Assembly: GCA_026936325.1 (NCBI GenBank)
Contig: JAPTHN010000012.1
Coordinates: 35,226,537-35,290,536, forward strand
From: Platynereis dumerilii
Lineage: Eukaryota; Annelida; Polychaeta; Phyllodocida; Nereididae
Length of the DNA: 64,000 nt
Direction: 5' to 3'
In this document: in pieces, positions 1 through 11,934 of the stretch
How positions within the stretch are numbered: position 1 is the stretch's first letter
How the letters are laid out: every line of letters starts with the position of its first letter
Program-made: the position numbers and the translations under genes
The notes under the pieces: model-generated
Seen by the model: only the letters and a program-made list of their open reading frames with translations
Told to the model about the DNA's origin: nothing
Databases searched by the model: none

Positions 1-892
1 CCGTTTTAAATTGCTCCGCAGCACACATGTAGCCTATCCTGGTATGCTGTATTATGCAGCCAGCTGTGTGCTGACCACAGTCCCAAGAGATGACAAGTGC
101 AATACTCAACTGAAGATGTACTACATTTATTTGCATAAGCATGGGATACTCCAAAACCTACAGTACATGACAATATTTACTTCAGTGCTTCAATGTAGTC
201 CATGTAAATAAAGATATATATGAGGCAATGGAGAGCTAGAGAACATCAATATCGTGGTCGGGCTGTATTGATCAACACAGGGAAATGGACCAAGCATATT
301 GGCCCATAAGGATATAATATATGGGATCCAATTGTACAAGAGGAGAGGGAAGGAATATAGGATTGGTCTACTGAGGCTTTGGGGTAAAGCAAGGGGATAT
401 TCCGTGTCCACTACTATCTATATATATGAAGGGCAGGGTGGATTAGGGTGTGATCTGCTGGGTTTCTACAGACGAGCTGTACAGTGTAGTCCGGGGAAGC
501 CATAGCTGAATGAAAGACTCAAACTGAATGAGGCCTCCTCATACGACCTACCTTCAGAGGCCTAATCTAGGTCTCGGCGGCGTTACTGCGCGGTCTAAGG
601 AAGGTAGAAAGAATAAGCCATTCTGAGTATGGAGTGCGCTGTTGTTGTATAAGGAGCAAGGAGCAAGTGGTACATGCCAGGGATCTGCCTGCAGACCAGC
701 ACCACAGATCAAGCCAGCAGACCAACAACACTCACAGAGACTCCCAGACCAGCACCAGCAGCACATCTCCTAAGCACAGCCCCACCGCAGCAGCATTGCC
801 TTTACTCTTGCTTCTTCTGCGGTCTACACCAAAAGCAGCTAGCCAGCTGGATTCTGTGGAGCTCCAGACTGATCAATACATTTGCACTATCA

Positions 893-1290
893 GATCAGCC
901 ATGCCTTTTGCCTGTGCTTGATGATTTGTGGTGTCACAGGTCTGTGCTCCACTGAATTCTGTTCTATGTGTTGATGTTTGGCTCTCTGGCCTGCATGCAT
1001 GCATCACATGGCTCTGTGGGGCCTGTACGATTAAATATTTTACCGGCCCCTGTAATATTTACCGATCTGAATTTGAACTGGCAGATCAGCCATGCCTTTT
1101 GCCTGTGCTTGGTGCTCCGTGGTCTGTGCTCCACTGAATTCTGTTTTATGTGTTGATCTTTGGCTTTCTGGCTTGCATTCATGCATTGCATGGCTCTGTG
1201 GGCCCTGTAACAGTTACCGCTCTGGATCTTCGCTCTCTGGCCTGCATGCATGCATCGCATGGCTCTGTGGGCCCTGTAACCGTCTCTGCT
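893..1290. repeat. Tandem repeat of about 190 bp with a roughly 75-bp sub-repeat
   Basis: Units begin at CAGATCAGCCATGCC (893 and 1083). A shorter unit ending in GGCTCTGTGGGCCCTGTAAC recurs at about 1189-1208 and 1260-1279. The overlapping short ORFs arise from the repeat and are not called as genes. Confidence 0.8.
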
Positions 1291-1593
1291 CTGAATACCA
1301 CACTGCACATTGTAGTGAGGCTCTGTGTGCCTGACGCAAGCCAGTTCATTCAATTGCTTGGCCATGTTAATCCTGGCCGCTGACAGCTACAGTAGTATCT
1401 GTAAGTGGCACTTGGTCCGTCTTGACTGATCATCCGCTGGCTTGTGTGTGCTGATCATCCACTGGCTTATGTGCGCCTCTTACAGGATAGAGCTTTGCCC
1501 CATATATCACCGCTATGCTTGATATGGCTTTTGCAGTTTCACCAAGCAAAGATTTTATTTATAATACTTCAGCCAGTGGCGGATCTGAACAGA

Positions 1594-1818
1594 TGAATAG
1601 ACAGATAGACAGATAGATCTAAGCCCCATTCTGGGTGCTTACGAGGGTTGATAGATGAGATGGGATAGAGAGCGGGAGTCCTCAACATGTTACACATGCA
1701 CCCCATGTGAGGGATCTTTTACTTGCCCAGCACAGGCACTGACACAAGGGGCCACCAATTTAATGTCTCATCCGAATGACATCCAACCATCGAAACCTTC
1801 ATGAGCAAAATCCCAGAA
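1594..1818 (-). mobile_element. tRNA-derived SINE (family S1), body only
   Basis: A GATA/GACA-type tail followed by the body shared with 53613, 57066 and 58394. It is cut off within the body before the tRNA-like head, so it is a 5'-truncated copy, older than those in the DUF6589 introns judging by its differences. Confidence 0.75.
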
Positions 1819-2036
1819 GTGTTAAGTAAAATACATTTAATGACTGTTGAATTTTTTCGGTACTCCTGTATAACGCAATTTAATCTCTCCTTTGCAATGC
1901 ACTTGCTTACCACTGAGTGGCAGTGACAACATATCTGACATACCCCAGGGGTCCTGTCACTATGCCCCTGTGTGGGCGAACAAACACGCTAATTGAATTG
2001 CTTTCTTAGAATAGAACTGCTTTTAGAGTTGCAATC

Positions 2037-2206
2037 AGAGGCGTATGGGATGGCCATTTTATTGGGGGGGAGACTGTTGCTATTTTACCCTGAGTCTCCC
2101 CTGATATTGGTCAGGATTTGCCCTAATATCCCATTTGCCCCGGCATTTGCCCTGATGTCCTGATCCTGCAGCCCCCCCCCCCCCGACGAATTGGCAATAC
2201 GCCTAT
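2037..2206. mobile_element. Small non-autonomous element with a poly-C tract
   Basis: The ends AGGCGTAT and ATACGCCT are inverted. The interior has a pattern of TTTGCCCTGAT words and a run of Cs. It is closely similar to 3452-3638, which makes it a family rather than chance. Confidence 0.55.
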
Positions 2207-2762
2207 TGTTGAATTATTCTGTGTAGACTGATGGCATAAATAATCTCTGAAATGGACCAATAAGATTTAGCCTTAGGATGAATTTATCCACACCAGTACA
2301 CATGTGCTTATAGAATGTATGTAAATCTTCAAATTCTATGTCATAACTCATCCAGATATAGAGTCTATATTTCAGCTTGTCATCTCTTGGGAGTGCATTG
2401 TCTGGCCAGGAGCAACACAATTCAATTATCTTGCTCAAAATAGAATTATGCTATTATCCAAGTGGAAGCCTTCTAGTGGCATCAGCCGTGAGCTTTTCAA
2501 TGGTATTAGTAAACAATTGAATTAAATTAAAGCAGATCTACCCGTACAAAGTAAAATTTGAATTTTGAGACTGCCATAGTTTGTTGTTTTATGTTATGAC
2601 AACGGAAAGATTATCATAACTCAAACAACAAGCTATGTGAACTCAAACAAATTGAAATTGTGCAACCATCTCACTCAGTCATTATAGCTGACTCAAAATT
2701 AAAAATTTTACAGTGTATACATTTTAATGCAACACAGTGGTTGTGTTATAAGTTCTTTTGCA

Positions 2763-2931
2763 CACTCTAAAAAATGTCGGGACAAAATTGATTTTTTAGA
2801 AACCAAATTTCAATGCAAAACCAACATGGATTTTTAAAAAAATCCATGTTGGTTTTTTGCATTGAAATTTGGTTTTTCAAAAAACCATTTTGAATCTAAA
2901 AAACCAATTTTGTCTGGAATTTTTTAGAGTG
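2763..2931. mobile_element. 169-bp palindromic foldback MITE (family P)
   Basis: Near-perfect hairpin: CACTCTAAAAAATGTCGGG at the left end matches the reverse complement of the right end, and the two arms meet at a central TTTTTAAAAAAATCC. Other copies: 36233-36409 (full), 40950-41056 (left part) and 46520-46620 (internally deleted). Confidence 0.85.
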
Positions 2932-3109
2932 CAGTCATGAACTGGTCTCTCATTTGGGATACATTCTCTCCTCGGGCGCAAAATTTGTTAGAAATATTTC
3001 GTGGGCTTGGGGTATGAGGAAGGCATTGGCATATTAAGGCAAGTCTGTATGATAACATGGAGTCTTGTAACACACGAACCACTGTACTTTGTGTTAAGAA
3101 AGGCAGTCG

Positions 3110-3345
3110 CACATGGAGCACCATAAAAAAAAATGGGACGAAATACGTTTTTTGACATATCAATTGGTTTTTGTGATAGATGTCTGGTTTTCTCAAAAAC
3201 CTACTGCATTCATGACAAAGCCACCCAAAAACCATTATTGGACGAAGTTCTCTACGGGACGTAGTCCTTATTTAGAATGATATGAAGGACAATCCCAAAA
3301 ACCAATCAGGGTATTTATTATGAGCTTTGTTTCTTAGAGTGAGGG
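3110..3345. repeat. Decayed sequence resembling foldback family P
   Basis: Contains words such as GGTTTTTGTGATAG, CCAAAAACCATTATTGG and TTTCTTAGAGTG that echo the family P hairpin, but no clean arms. Possibly an old relative. Confidence 0.3.
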
Positions 3346-3451
3346 ATAATTGGTGGTTTATGTCCTGTAATTATGCGCTCTTCACAGTTTTTAGGATTTG
3401 GCAATCTCCCAGCTTACAATGCAATTTGTAGCAAAAGAACAAGGTTATAGG

Positions 3452-3638
3452 CCTACGGGATGGCTGTGAATATTTTGTCCTGAAATTTTAACATGGAGCA
3501 ACGTGACCAGGGCAGTGGATCTGCCCTAATATTGGTCAGGATTTGCCCTGATGAGCCATTGGCCCTGATGAGCCATTTGCCCTGATGCGAGGGGGGGCTG
3601 CAGCCCCCCCCCCCGACCTCCCTGCGAAATATGCCTAT
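3452..3638. mobile_element. Second copy of the poly-C element
   Basis: Shares TTGGTCAGGATTTGCCCTGAT, poly-C and the inverted GGCCTA/ATGCCTA ends with 2037-2206. A GAGCCATTGGCCCTGAT unit is duplicated inside. Confidence 0.5.
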
Positions 3639-3703
3639 GAACAAGGTTAGATATCAAACAGATGTTGCCATGCATTGTTTTTGAGGAAGGATTGCAAATT
3701 GTA

Positions 3704-4689
3704 GTAGGGGAGAGCGGGGCACAGTGAGACGGCGGGCACAGTGAGACAAAGCCCGTAGGGTCTAGCTGGTACTGTTTACAGATCAACCCTCTTTTGTATA
3801 GTACAAAAAGTAAGTAAGTGAGAGTCTGACCTATATCCGGAATGCCTACACAGCATATCGAGAGTGGAATTTCAATATTTAGGTTTTTAGCCGATAAAAG
3901 TAAATAATTTTGCTAAACGACTTTTTGTTATAATTCCCAAGAAAAATGGTATAACGCAAATCAATTGCCAGGAATTCAAACCTTGATTATTAGCCTTAGT
4001 TTAGTGAGATAATGAACAACGATACAGGCATCTGGTCCGCAGGATTCAAACATTTTATAAAGAGAGCTGCGTGGGGCACAGTGAGACAGTTGGAGGCGGG
4101 GCACAGTGAGACATGGTAAAATACACTCGAAACGACCTGAATGTAAGGCATAGCTTACAATTCACTATTAAAAACAAAATGCCTGCAATAAACTCCTGAT
4201 TTTAGTGAGTCATATTCAAAGAGAAGCATCAGAATGAATTTTGATTAGTATGTAACAGGTGTGGCAGGTAAAATAAGTCGTGCATGTGTCCTGTGCGATG
4301 AAGTTTCGAAACAAGCTCAAAAACAGACCTAAAAAATCACCTAGCCAGCTGCTATTATAAGAGTACAGTAGTTTCTGTAGCAACAATTGATGGAACAATT
4401 CTGCAGGTCCCGAGGATCGGGGGTTATGGCAGCAGATGCCCTGTCTCACTGTGCCCCGCCTGCTGTCTCACTGTGCCCCGCCCACGGGGCACAGTGAGAC
4501 ACTTAACGAGCATGGACGTAACTCAAAATTTCTCCAATCCTGTAAAAGGTAGGAACCTGAAACTACTTGACAATATACCCAACGTCATTACCTACAATGT
4601 AGACCTGATCTCATTTAACTCGTTACTGCCAACATTTTGGAACACTTGAAAATAAAAAAAGTGTCTCACTGTGCCCCGCTCTCCCCTAC
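3704..4689. mobile_element. Non-autonomous TIR transposon T1a with repeated GGGGCACAGTGAGAC words
   Basis: Terminal inverted repeats of about 27 bp start GTAGGGGAGAGCGGGGCAC. The word GGGGCACAGTGAGAC (or close variants) occurs eight times: forward near 3716, 3734, 4074, 4098 and 4486; reverse at 4443, 4464 and 4663. These resemble arrayed transposase-binding sites. No coding sequence was seen. A TA may be duplicated at the ends. Confidence 0.8.
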
Positions 4690-4722
4690 AGTACAATGCA
4701 AACTGTTTTTCTTAATCCCTTA

Positions 4723-5123
4723 GGGACCGTTCAGAATTTATGACTGGGGGGGTGGGAGTTTTGCTGAAACTTCCCGTCAAAAATTGATACCCCCCTTGAG
4801 TTTCATGCGGATTTTTAGTACCCCACCCTTAGGTTTCACACGTATTTTTAGTACCCCCCTCGACATACAAAAACAATATACACATATATACTGTTATACA
4901 AGGCAACGTGTACAGATTCGCGTCATTTCGCAGACTTTTGCGCGTAAAAAAGTCCAAATAAATGAGTTCATGCGTGTTTTGTAATATTTTTTCTTTGTTA
5001 AAATTTCTTACCCCCCCTTGGAAGTGTTAAAAATTAATACCCCCCCCTTGAATCATGTGTGAAAAGTTAGTACCCCCTCGGCCAAAACTCCCACCCCCCC
5101 AGTCATAAATTCTGAACGGTCCC
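4723..5123. mobile_element. Harbinger-like MITE (family H1), 401 bp
   Basis: TIRs of about 40 bp beginning GGGACCGTTCAGAATTTATG and ending CGGTCCC, flanked by TTA at 4720-4722 and 5124-5126. A 3-bp TWA duplication is typical of PIF/Harbinger. Runs of C/G inside. A second copy lies at 16590-18758. Confidence 0.8.
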
Positions 5124-5126
5124 TTA

Positions 5127-5775
5127 CCCTCAGAATGATGCTTGCCTTTTACCACACCCGTTGGTTCTTACCCTTACCCCTTGACATTGCCCTAATGCTC
5201 CACCTCTCTCTTAAAGTAAGTCATTTTTAAAGCCTTGAAAATTGATCCAAAATCCTGCATTATTAGTAATAATTTATTACTGAAAGATCATTTCTCTGTT
5301 CGTGTAAAACGCAATTTGGAACAAACATTTATATCTTAATCTACCCATGGAAATCAAGTCTTCACCATGACAAGTGAGTGGAAAGGAGGGCTGGGGAGGG
5401 CAATGCATGGAAATACATAGTTCTAAGTGTTAGGGCTTTCAAGGGCTAGCATCTGCCTGGAAAAAAATATTGGCTTATGTACCGCATGTGTTGCAGCTGT
5501 GCAATAAAATTTACATTTTCGACTGAATTGTCTGCATAAGGATAGCAATGCTAATAAAAGCACAATATGGGTTCTTCAGTGTTCCTTTGAGGTCCATTGC
5601 ATGATAGCTCCACTACACACAAATAACTACTCTTGCCTGGAGGGCATTGTCCGATGTTCTCGTCAAATGAGCTCTATGTGATACTCCTGAAGGTATGAAC
5701 ATTTGTGAGGCATTTGTGAGGCACTTACACTCGCCATTATTGCCAATGACTCAATGTTACATTGACCATTACATT
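5127..5775. other. No feature recognised
   Basis: AT-rich, no long ORF, no repeat that I could match elsewhere in the window. Confidence 0.4.
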
Positions 5776-6749
5776 GTAGGGGAGAGCGGGGCACCATGAG
5801 CGGCTTTTCCGATATTAAGCTCCTGAGCCTAAAGTTTCAATGGTAAATAGCTGGTTTCTTTATATAATCATAGCAAGACCTCTTGGCTACAATATCCAGT
5901 GTTGTTACATTATATTCTTAATTCTTAAATAGTCAAAACTTTGTCTTTAAAAATTGTAGTCTAGCGTCTCATCGTGCCCAGACCCTGGGGCACCATGAGC
6001 CATGGCATGGGGGGCTGTTAACATAAATGTATTATCCTTCTCATTCAACTGTATAGAACTGATATCTCATAAACCAGATGTTTTACTTGAAAATTTCCCT
6101 TGGCATACCCCACAATATGGATCAGATGGATTTTACATACTTTTCTATGAAGTGGCACAAATTTTTCCTAAACAGCTGCTGATTTCTTGCACTATAGTTC
6201 TGGACTTACAACAGCAGAGTTGTTGTTACAATTCAGCTTTAATTGTACATTTTATTATTATTATTTTATTCATCGTACAAGAGTACAAAATATTTTTTAA
6301 AAATCAATAAATAAGATAAAACAGTAATAAAAACTTTATAGGAAATGGCTCATGGTGCCCTTTCTCCAAGCCGCTCATGGTGCCCCATTTGTAAATTTCA
6401 TTTATTAGTGAATATCACCATTTTCCAGTTTATCATAGTATCAATGTTATGACATCATCCTAGCACATGCCTTACCTGTTTTATGACGATGCCGGAAATA
6501 GTTAAAGTACCAGAAGTAAAAGTTCCACCGCCCAATATGTTTACTTTTCACTCAAATTCACTGGTCAAAAGTATTTTTTTCAATTTTTGGTCCTACATTG
6601 AAAAGAAAGATTATGATTGCTACCCTAGCCAGTTCTAAACTTATAAAGGAATAATGGTCTTCCTATCGAGCAGTTCTATCTCGCCGTTGTTTTTGTAGGG
6701 GTCATGGTTCATGGTGCCCCGTGGCTCATGGTGCGCCGCTCTCCCCTGC
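5776..6749. mobile_element. Non-autonomous TIR transposon T1b with repeated GGGGCACCATGAGC words
   Basis: Its outer 19 bp equal those of T1a (3704-4689) and its length is nearly the same, but the repeated internal word is GGGGCACCATGAGC: forward near 5789 and 5988; reverse near 6347, 6372, 6706 and 6722; plus a variant near 5965. The interior is otherwise unlike T1a. The 102-residue ORF at 6002-6310 is low-complexity and not called. Confidence 0.8.
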
Positions 6750-6865
6750 TGTGCAGGATGTTGAGTGCGCAATTACATGATCTGCAGCGCTCACCACATC
6801 TGACCCATGCAGTGTTTCAGTTGAAGAATAATGAATATTTTCATTCATCTGTTTGAAGTAGTGTT

Positions 6866-7405
6866 TACAACGAGTCTCGCTCGTCTCTCTCGAGAATGGT
6901 TATGGTCTAGTGCACGAGAAGCGAGAATTTCTCGAGAAATCTAGGACACTGTCCTGCCATTGGCACAATGATAAAACAAGAGAGATTTAATCATGCAATG
7001 GATCAAATTTTTTGGCTTTATGATATCTTTTGTAGTTTTAATGCTAATCTGTGTGTTTTGTTTCCTATAAATCACAGCTGAACATCCAGTTATTATACAA
7101 TTTTAAAAGATATGTACAAGTTCAACTTCAGCATTTATCAGGTATACAATGGGGGTTATCGTCAATAGATATTTAAATTGAACAATGGAGCAAGTACACA
7201 ATAACAATAATATCAAGCTAAACAAAACAATAATCCAATACCTTATAAGTGTTATAAACATTAAACACATGAACACTTTGTCCAACAGTGATCAACATTT
7301 CAATTCTTGAGAATCGCTCAGCGAGACGAGAACATGCTGTCAGTGAGTCATTAAAATCTCGAGACTTCTCGAGAATTCTCGCTCTCATTGGAAACTCTAG
7401 TTTGA
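6866..7405. mobile_element. Possible element with inverted CTCGAGAA-rich ends
   Basis: Both ends are rich in CTCGAGAA and GCGAGA words in opposite orientations (about 6870-6945 and 7305-7385) around an AT-rich middle. The arms are too irregular for a firm call. Confidence 0.35.
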
Positions 7406-7589
7406 AGGCATTAATGATGGCAACATATTTCACATTGAAATTAACTGTCAATTTGTCATTCAGTAACTTGTGACTTCACAAGACCAATTCATGCCTGTTT
7501 TGCATGTTTTGCTCCCTGCTTTATAATGTTATCACTATATTTTGCTCAATCAGTAACTGGTGTTTGGAAGAAACATCCTCTAATTTGCA

Positions 7590-7990
7590 TCCCTTATAAT
7601 TTGCATCCCTTATTATCTCTTTCCTTCTGCATCTTGTCATCATTACTCGCAGACTCCAATTATTGCATCATCAGGCACAATCATTGATCACAAGGAAGAC
7701 ATCAATCACATGACCCTAATCGCAATATGATGGTAGTCCCAACATGGCTGGAAGGCATCAGCCAGAAGCCATTTGTGTGTAGTTGGTGGTGGAACGACTT
7801 CCATCATAGGTCATCATTGGTTCGTTAGCAAATACTGATTGCTTGATAGCTTCCTTATGAGTACAGGAATTTGCCACTATGACCATCTATATGCAGATTG
7901 CAAAATGTGGCATTGATTGCAAACACAGAATATTTTAGCAAACTTAGTCAAACAGAGAGCAGCCATGATTAACAATACAGTCAAATGGCT
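7590..7990 (+). repeat. Dispersed repeat R2, copy 1
   Basis: Shares with 9600 and 10485 an ordered set of words: CTCCAATTATTGCATCATC, CACATGACCCTAATCGCAAT, TGGTTCGTTAGCAAAT, GGAATTTGCC. Family unknown. Confidence 0.65.
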
Positions 7991-8770
7991 ACCACGAGAC
8001 TGGAGGTAAGTACGACAGAAGAAGGCATTCGACACAGGAACGGGCTTCAATAATAACTATCTTTCACATTTTAATAGCTTCAGAAGATATATTTTTGCAA
8101 GTGCAAAAACCCGGCTGAATCTTCTTTCAGAATTAGTTTAAGAAATCAAAAAGAAACAAACAACTTGTTCCACACAATGTACAAAATGATAAACATCCTG
8201 GTCAGAAAAATAAGTTACGTATTACTGAAATATAATGTAGTGAACATTATATCTAGCAGCGCCATCTTCAGTCTTCAGATTGTTGTGTAGAAGTGTGCAG
8301 CTGACTAATCTAATTTAGTTTCACTGCAGACTATTTTGAGACCAAATTGGAAAGACCGACAGATTAGGAAGCAGCTGGTAATCTTCTCTTATTCAATTCC
8401 ATCAACACACATAGCTATAGAAAATCTAAAATTTGTTAGATAGCAGCTGGTTCTTTCGCATTTCATTAGGAAATGGTTTTGCTCAAATTTATTTTCGAGC
8501 AACTTCATTCAGAAAAGGCAATCAAAATTCCAACTGGTGACTGTAACTTTTGAGGCAGTAAATTATGTAAAGAAACTAACATCTTTGTGTATAGATATAC
8601 AAAAAAAATGTAAATGTGCATTACAAATAATTTGCTATATATTATATGCTATAGAAATTACAACGAAATTGTCTCCATGGTGGGCCTCGGCACAACCATT
8701 TCCTAATGAAACGCATTGTGAAAAAAACCAATACATGAATATGTATACCAGTTTGATAAGCAGTTTGCTT
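7991..8770. other. No feature recognised
   Basis: AT-rich. The ORF at 8537-8821 runs into the neighbouring TIR element and has no recognisable domain. Confidence 0.4.
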
Positions 8771-8774
8771 ATCG

Positions 8775-9584
8775 ATGGTGAAAGTGCAAAACCTCGTATG
8801 TCAAAATGTTGCCATTTTTAGATTTTGGGTGGAATGACTATTTCAATTTCCAATACATGTTGTCAATTGGTTACCTTGCCTGTTTGCTATTTTTGAAGTT
8901 GTAACAGAATGATTTTACCATGGTTTCACCAAACCTTGTATGTCGATTTGTTCCAAAAAGTGAAAGTGCAAAACCTCGTAACTCAAATCAGAACTTAGAA
9001 GCTCATATTTTTGGATATTTCAACTTTTTTTGAAAAACAATGATTGCGGCACTTTTTTATGGCTCTCAGGAAATTTCCCTATCAAAACATCTATGCCTCC
9101 CTATATTTGTTTTAGTGATGTAGGCTATTGAAAAAAATTGTGCATGAAAATTTGAAAAATTTCTATTTTCCTCATTCTTGCTATTGTAGCCACTAATTAA
9201 CATTAGCAGTTGTTATTTATTATGGTCAAATCATAATTTTTGCTGTATAGCTATAGATTGGAAGTACATTCAATGCTGCAAGTTGCTTAGAAATGTGATA
9301 AATGATTGAGTTACGAGGTTTTGCACTTTTCACTAACTTGCAAAAAGGGAAAGTGCAAAACCTTGTAACTCGACATTTTTATTCATATCGGATAGTAGCA
9401 TCAATGCAGGGGTCAATGACCTATGACAAAAAAATATGATAAAACAGGGTCAGACTTTCTATAAATCACGTAGAGCCTAACTCACACATAAATGAACATT
9501 ACCATAAAAAATTATATGTGATCGTTTTTTTCAATTTCTGAAAAACAGCTTTTTTTGACTTACGAGGTTTTGCACTTTCACCAT
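8775..9584. mobile_element. Non-autonomous TIR element T2 with repeated GAAAGTGCAAAACCTCGTA words
   Basis: The ends are ATGGTGAAAGTGCAAAACCT and its inverse. The core word occurs five times: 8779, 8962 and 9349 forward, 9311 and 9562 reverse. The design matches T1a/T1b (terminal word repeated inside) but the sequence differs. No coding capacity seen. Confidence 0.7.
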
Positions 9585-9599
9585 TGTTATACTGGTTAA

Positions 9600-9990
9600 T
9601 AAAATTCATACATACATACACGCATCTGGAAGATGTCACTCAAACAACCCTATCATCGCAATGTGATGGCAATAACAACATGACTGGAAGGCATTAGTCA
9701 GTAACCTCTTCATGTAGGGCTAGTGGGTGGCAAAATGAAAGAATGAGGTCCATTAGAGGTTATCAGTAGTTCATCAGCAAATGTTGATAGTTTCCTCTCC
9801 CTACGTGCAGAGGAATTTGCCTCTATGTTCATACAGATGAGAATTGTGCCAACCTTGTGGCCGACATTTTATAGAGGCATCTTCTGCAATCGCAAGATAT
9901 ATCTACAAACACTGGCAAATTTTCTGCAATCACAGGATATATCTAGCAAACACTGGCAAATTTAAACCAGACATGATCACTAATAAATAA
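9600..9990 (+). repeat. Dispersed repeat R2, copy 2
   Basis: Contains CAATGTGATGGCAATAACA, GTTCATCAGCAAATGTTGATAG and AGAGGAATTTGCC as in the other copies. A local duplication (CACTGGCAAATTT twice, 9910-9963) is private to this copy. Confidence 0.6.
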
Positions 9991-9999
9991 ATGGCTAAC

Positions 10000-10480
10000 A
10001 TCATTGGCAGCAAAACATGCATACAAGATATTGCATGAGAGTAAGTATGTGAGCAGAGACTTGCATCATGACAAGTAAAATGTTGATATCAGTTGCAGGC
10101 CAGCATAGAAATCCTACAGAACGCTGTCCTGCTGCTAAAATCCGTATTTGGTTTGCAAATTTTCCTAGAAAGTTGGCACACATGGATAGATCAAGTAAAT
10201 CATTTTTTTGCCACAGAAATGTATGAAAGTGCTCAGCAGTTATTGTCTGCTTGTTGTTGGGTGCAGTCGGCGTGCATAATCTCATGTTTTCACTTGTTTT
10301 CTGAGTTCTTTTCTTGTGGGAAACAAAAGCACTTGAAACATTTAGGCATATAAAATTTGAAGTTCCGAAGCTTTTAGTGCGGCCTTCTTTTGTCACTGAG
10401 TTAAAAAATAATGATTAAAGCATATTATTGCAATTGCTGAATCTTATTTCCTATTTACAATAACAGTTCTGTTCTGTAAT
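10000..10480. other. No feature recognised
   Basis: Opposite-strand ORFs of 131 and 86 residues overlap here (10001-10396). Neither has a known motif, and the mirror overlap suggests chance frames. Confidence 0.35.
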
Positions 10481-10484
10481 CATT

Positions 10485-10880
10485 ACTCTACACTGCCTAC
10501 ATTGTGTAAAATATATCTAGTATGAAACATCTAACAATTTGTGTCCTTGTTTTCTCCTTCCTTCTACATCTTGTCGTCATGAATCACAGACTCCAATTAT
10601 TGCACCATCAGGCACAAGTGTTGCGCTTGAGGAAGCCACCAATCACACGACCCTAATCGCAATGTGATGGTAATCACAATATTGCTGGAAGGCCTCAGCC
10701 AGCAGCCATGCAAAAATGAGTTCCATCAGAGGTTATCATTGGTTCGTTAGCAAATGTAGATAACTTCCTATTCCTATGTGCAGAGGAATTTGCATTCATG
10801 AGCATCTATGAAGATAGCACCAAACAGGTGACCAATATATTGTGGCGTCTTCTGGCAAGTTCAGCAAATACAGGACATAT
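10485..10880 (+). repeat. Dispersed repeat R2, copy 3
   Basis: Same order of words as copies 1 and 2 (CTCCAATTATTGCACCATC, GACCCTAATCGCAATGTGAT, TTGGTTCGTTAGCAAATG). It runs straight into the 44-bp minisatellite. Confidence 0.65.
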
Positions 10881-10902
10881 TCAGCAAACAGAGGAAAATG
10901 GA

Positions 10903-11070
10903 CAGCAACCATGACAATGAATATGACAATGAATATGGTGCACCAACAGCAACCATGACAATGAATATGACAATGAATATGGTGCACCAACAGCAACCAT
11001 GACAATGAATGTGACAATGAATATGGTGCACCAACAGCAACCATGACAATGAATATGACAATGAATATGA
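10903..11070 (+). repeat. 44-bp minisatellite, about 3.8 copies
   Basis: CAACCATGACAATGAATATG starts at 10906, 10950, 10994 and 11038, an exact 44-bp period; inside, GACAATGAATAT is itself repeated. It grows out of the R2 end, where single copies read GAGCAGCCATGATTAACAAT. The open frames across it (CHIHCHGCC-type peptides) are repeat artefacts. Confidence 0.95.
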
Positions 11071-11690
11071 CAGCTACCCGACTTCACATAGGTCCTTATA
11101 TTAAAAGTTCTGGCCTGTGATAGGTTGTTGAGCAGTGCACACGATGAATTATATCAGAGAGTTATTCTTGGGTGTAAAGTATAAAAAAATATTGATTAAT
11201 TTCTTATAATTAGGCCTGCAGATAAATTACTGTGAATAAATGCATTAAAACATTTCTATCATGCTATTTAATGACATGTTGCTTTATTTTCAATTGTAGA
11301 TGACTACCACAGTCCTTTCTAGTTCACCCAAGGTGATTCCAAAAATATTTCAAGAAATAAAAGCCCAAGTGAATTTAAATTGATTAAACATTTGTTTTGA
11401 AAAATTACACTGTTTTTGTTTAGATACATGTATGCCAAATAGAACCAATTCTCTCCCTCTCTCACATTGTCGATAAACCCCGATAACTGACAAATGTAGA
11501 TTATGCACATTATGACGGTCATTGGCAGAACTGGGAAGGGGGGAAGGTTGGGTCCATATATATGCTCTCCCAGGCTACTAAGATGAATAATGGCTTTTTG
11601 AAGAAAACATTTGATGATGAGGGTCAGTGAAAGCTGAAAAATTCCCCACTTCCCCCAGACAGAACCCTTCTGGATCCCCCACTGCAACTA
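11071..11690. other. No feature recognised
   Basis: AT-rich. A 122-residue - strand frame (11319-11687) shows no domain. Confidence 0.35.
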
Positions 11691-11817
11691 CCATGAAGGC
11701 TGACAGTTATGCCTCGCAGCCACGTGAAGATTGCCATCTAGTCTCGATTAGGGTCACGTGACTGATGTTTCTCGATGATCTACATCCTGTTCCTGATGGT
11801 GCAATAAGTGCAGGAGA
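11690..11817 (-). repeat. Dispersed repeat R2 fragment, reverse orientation
   Basis: Reads in reverse the CACGTGACCCTAATC...ATCCTGTTCCTGATGGTGCAAT block of the forward copies. Confidence 0.5.
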
Positions 11818-11928
11818 TGAAGAATTAGGCCAAGAATTAGGCCAAGAATTAGGCCAAGAATTAGGCCAAGAATTAGGCCAAGAATTAGGCCAAGAATTAG
11901 GCCAAGAATTAGGCCAAGAATTAGGCCA
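11818..11928 (+). repeat. 12-bp minisatellite, about nine copies
   Basis: AAGAATTAGGCC is repeated with almost no variation. One frame (11765-12061) reads through as a Gln-Glu-Leu-Gly repeat, because the unit is a multiple of three; no independent sign of a gene. Confidence 0.97.
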
Positions 11929-11934
11929 TGATCT

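Noticed and set aside
893-1365. Overlapping Cys-rich ORFs on both strands
   Set aside because: Explained by the tandem repeat there.
10001-10396. 131-residue - strand ORF
   Set aside because: No motif, overlapped by an equally long frame on the other strand, no splice or codon support.
10900-11070. CRISPR-like array
   Set aside because: Contiguous 44-bp units without unique spacers in an animal genome; a minisatellite.
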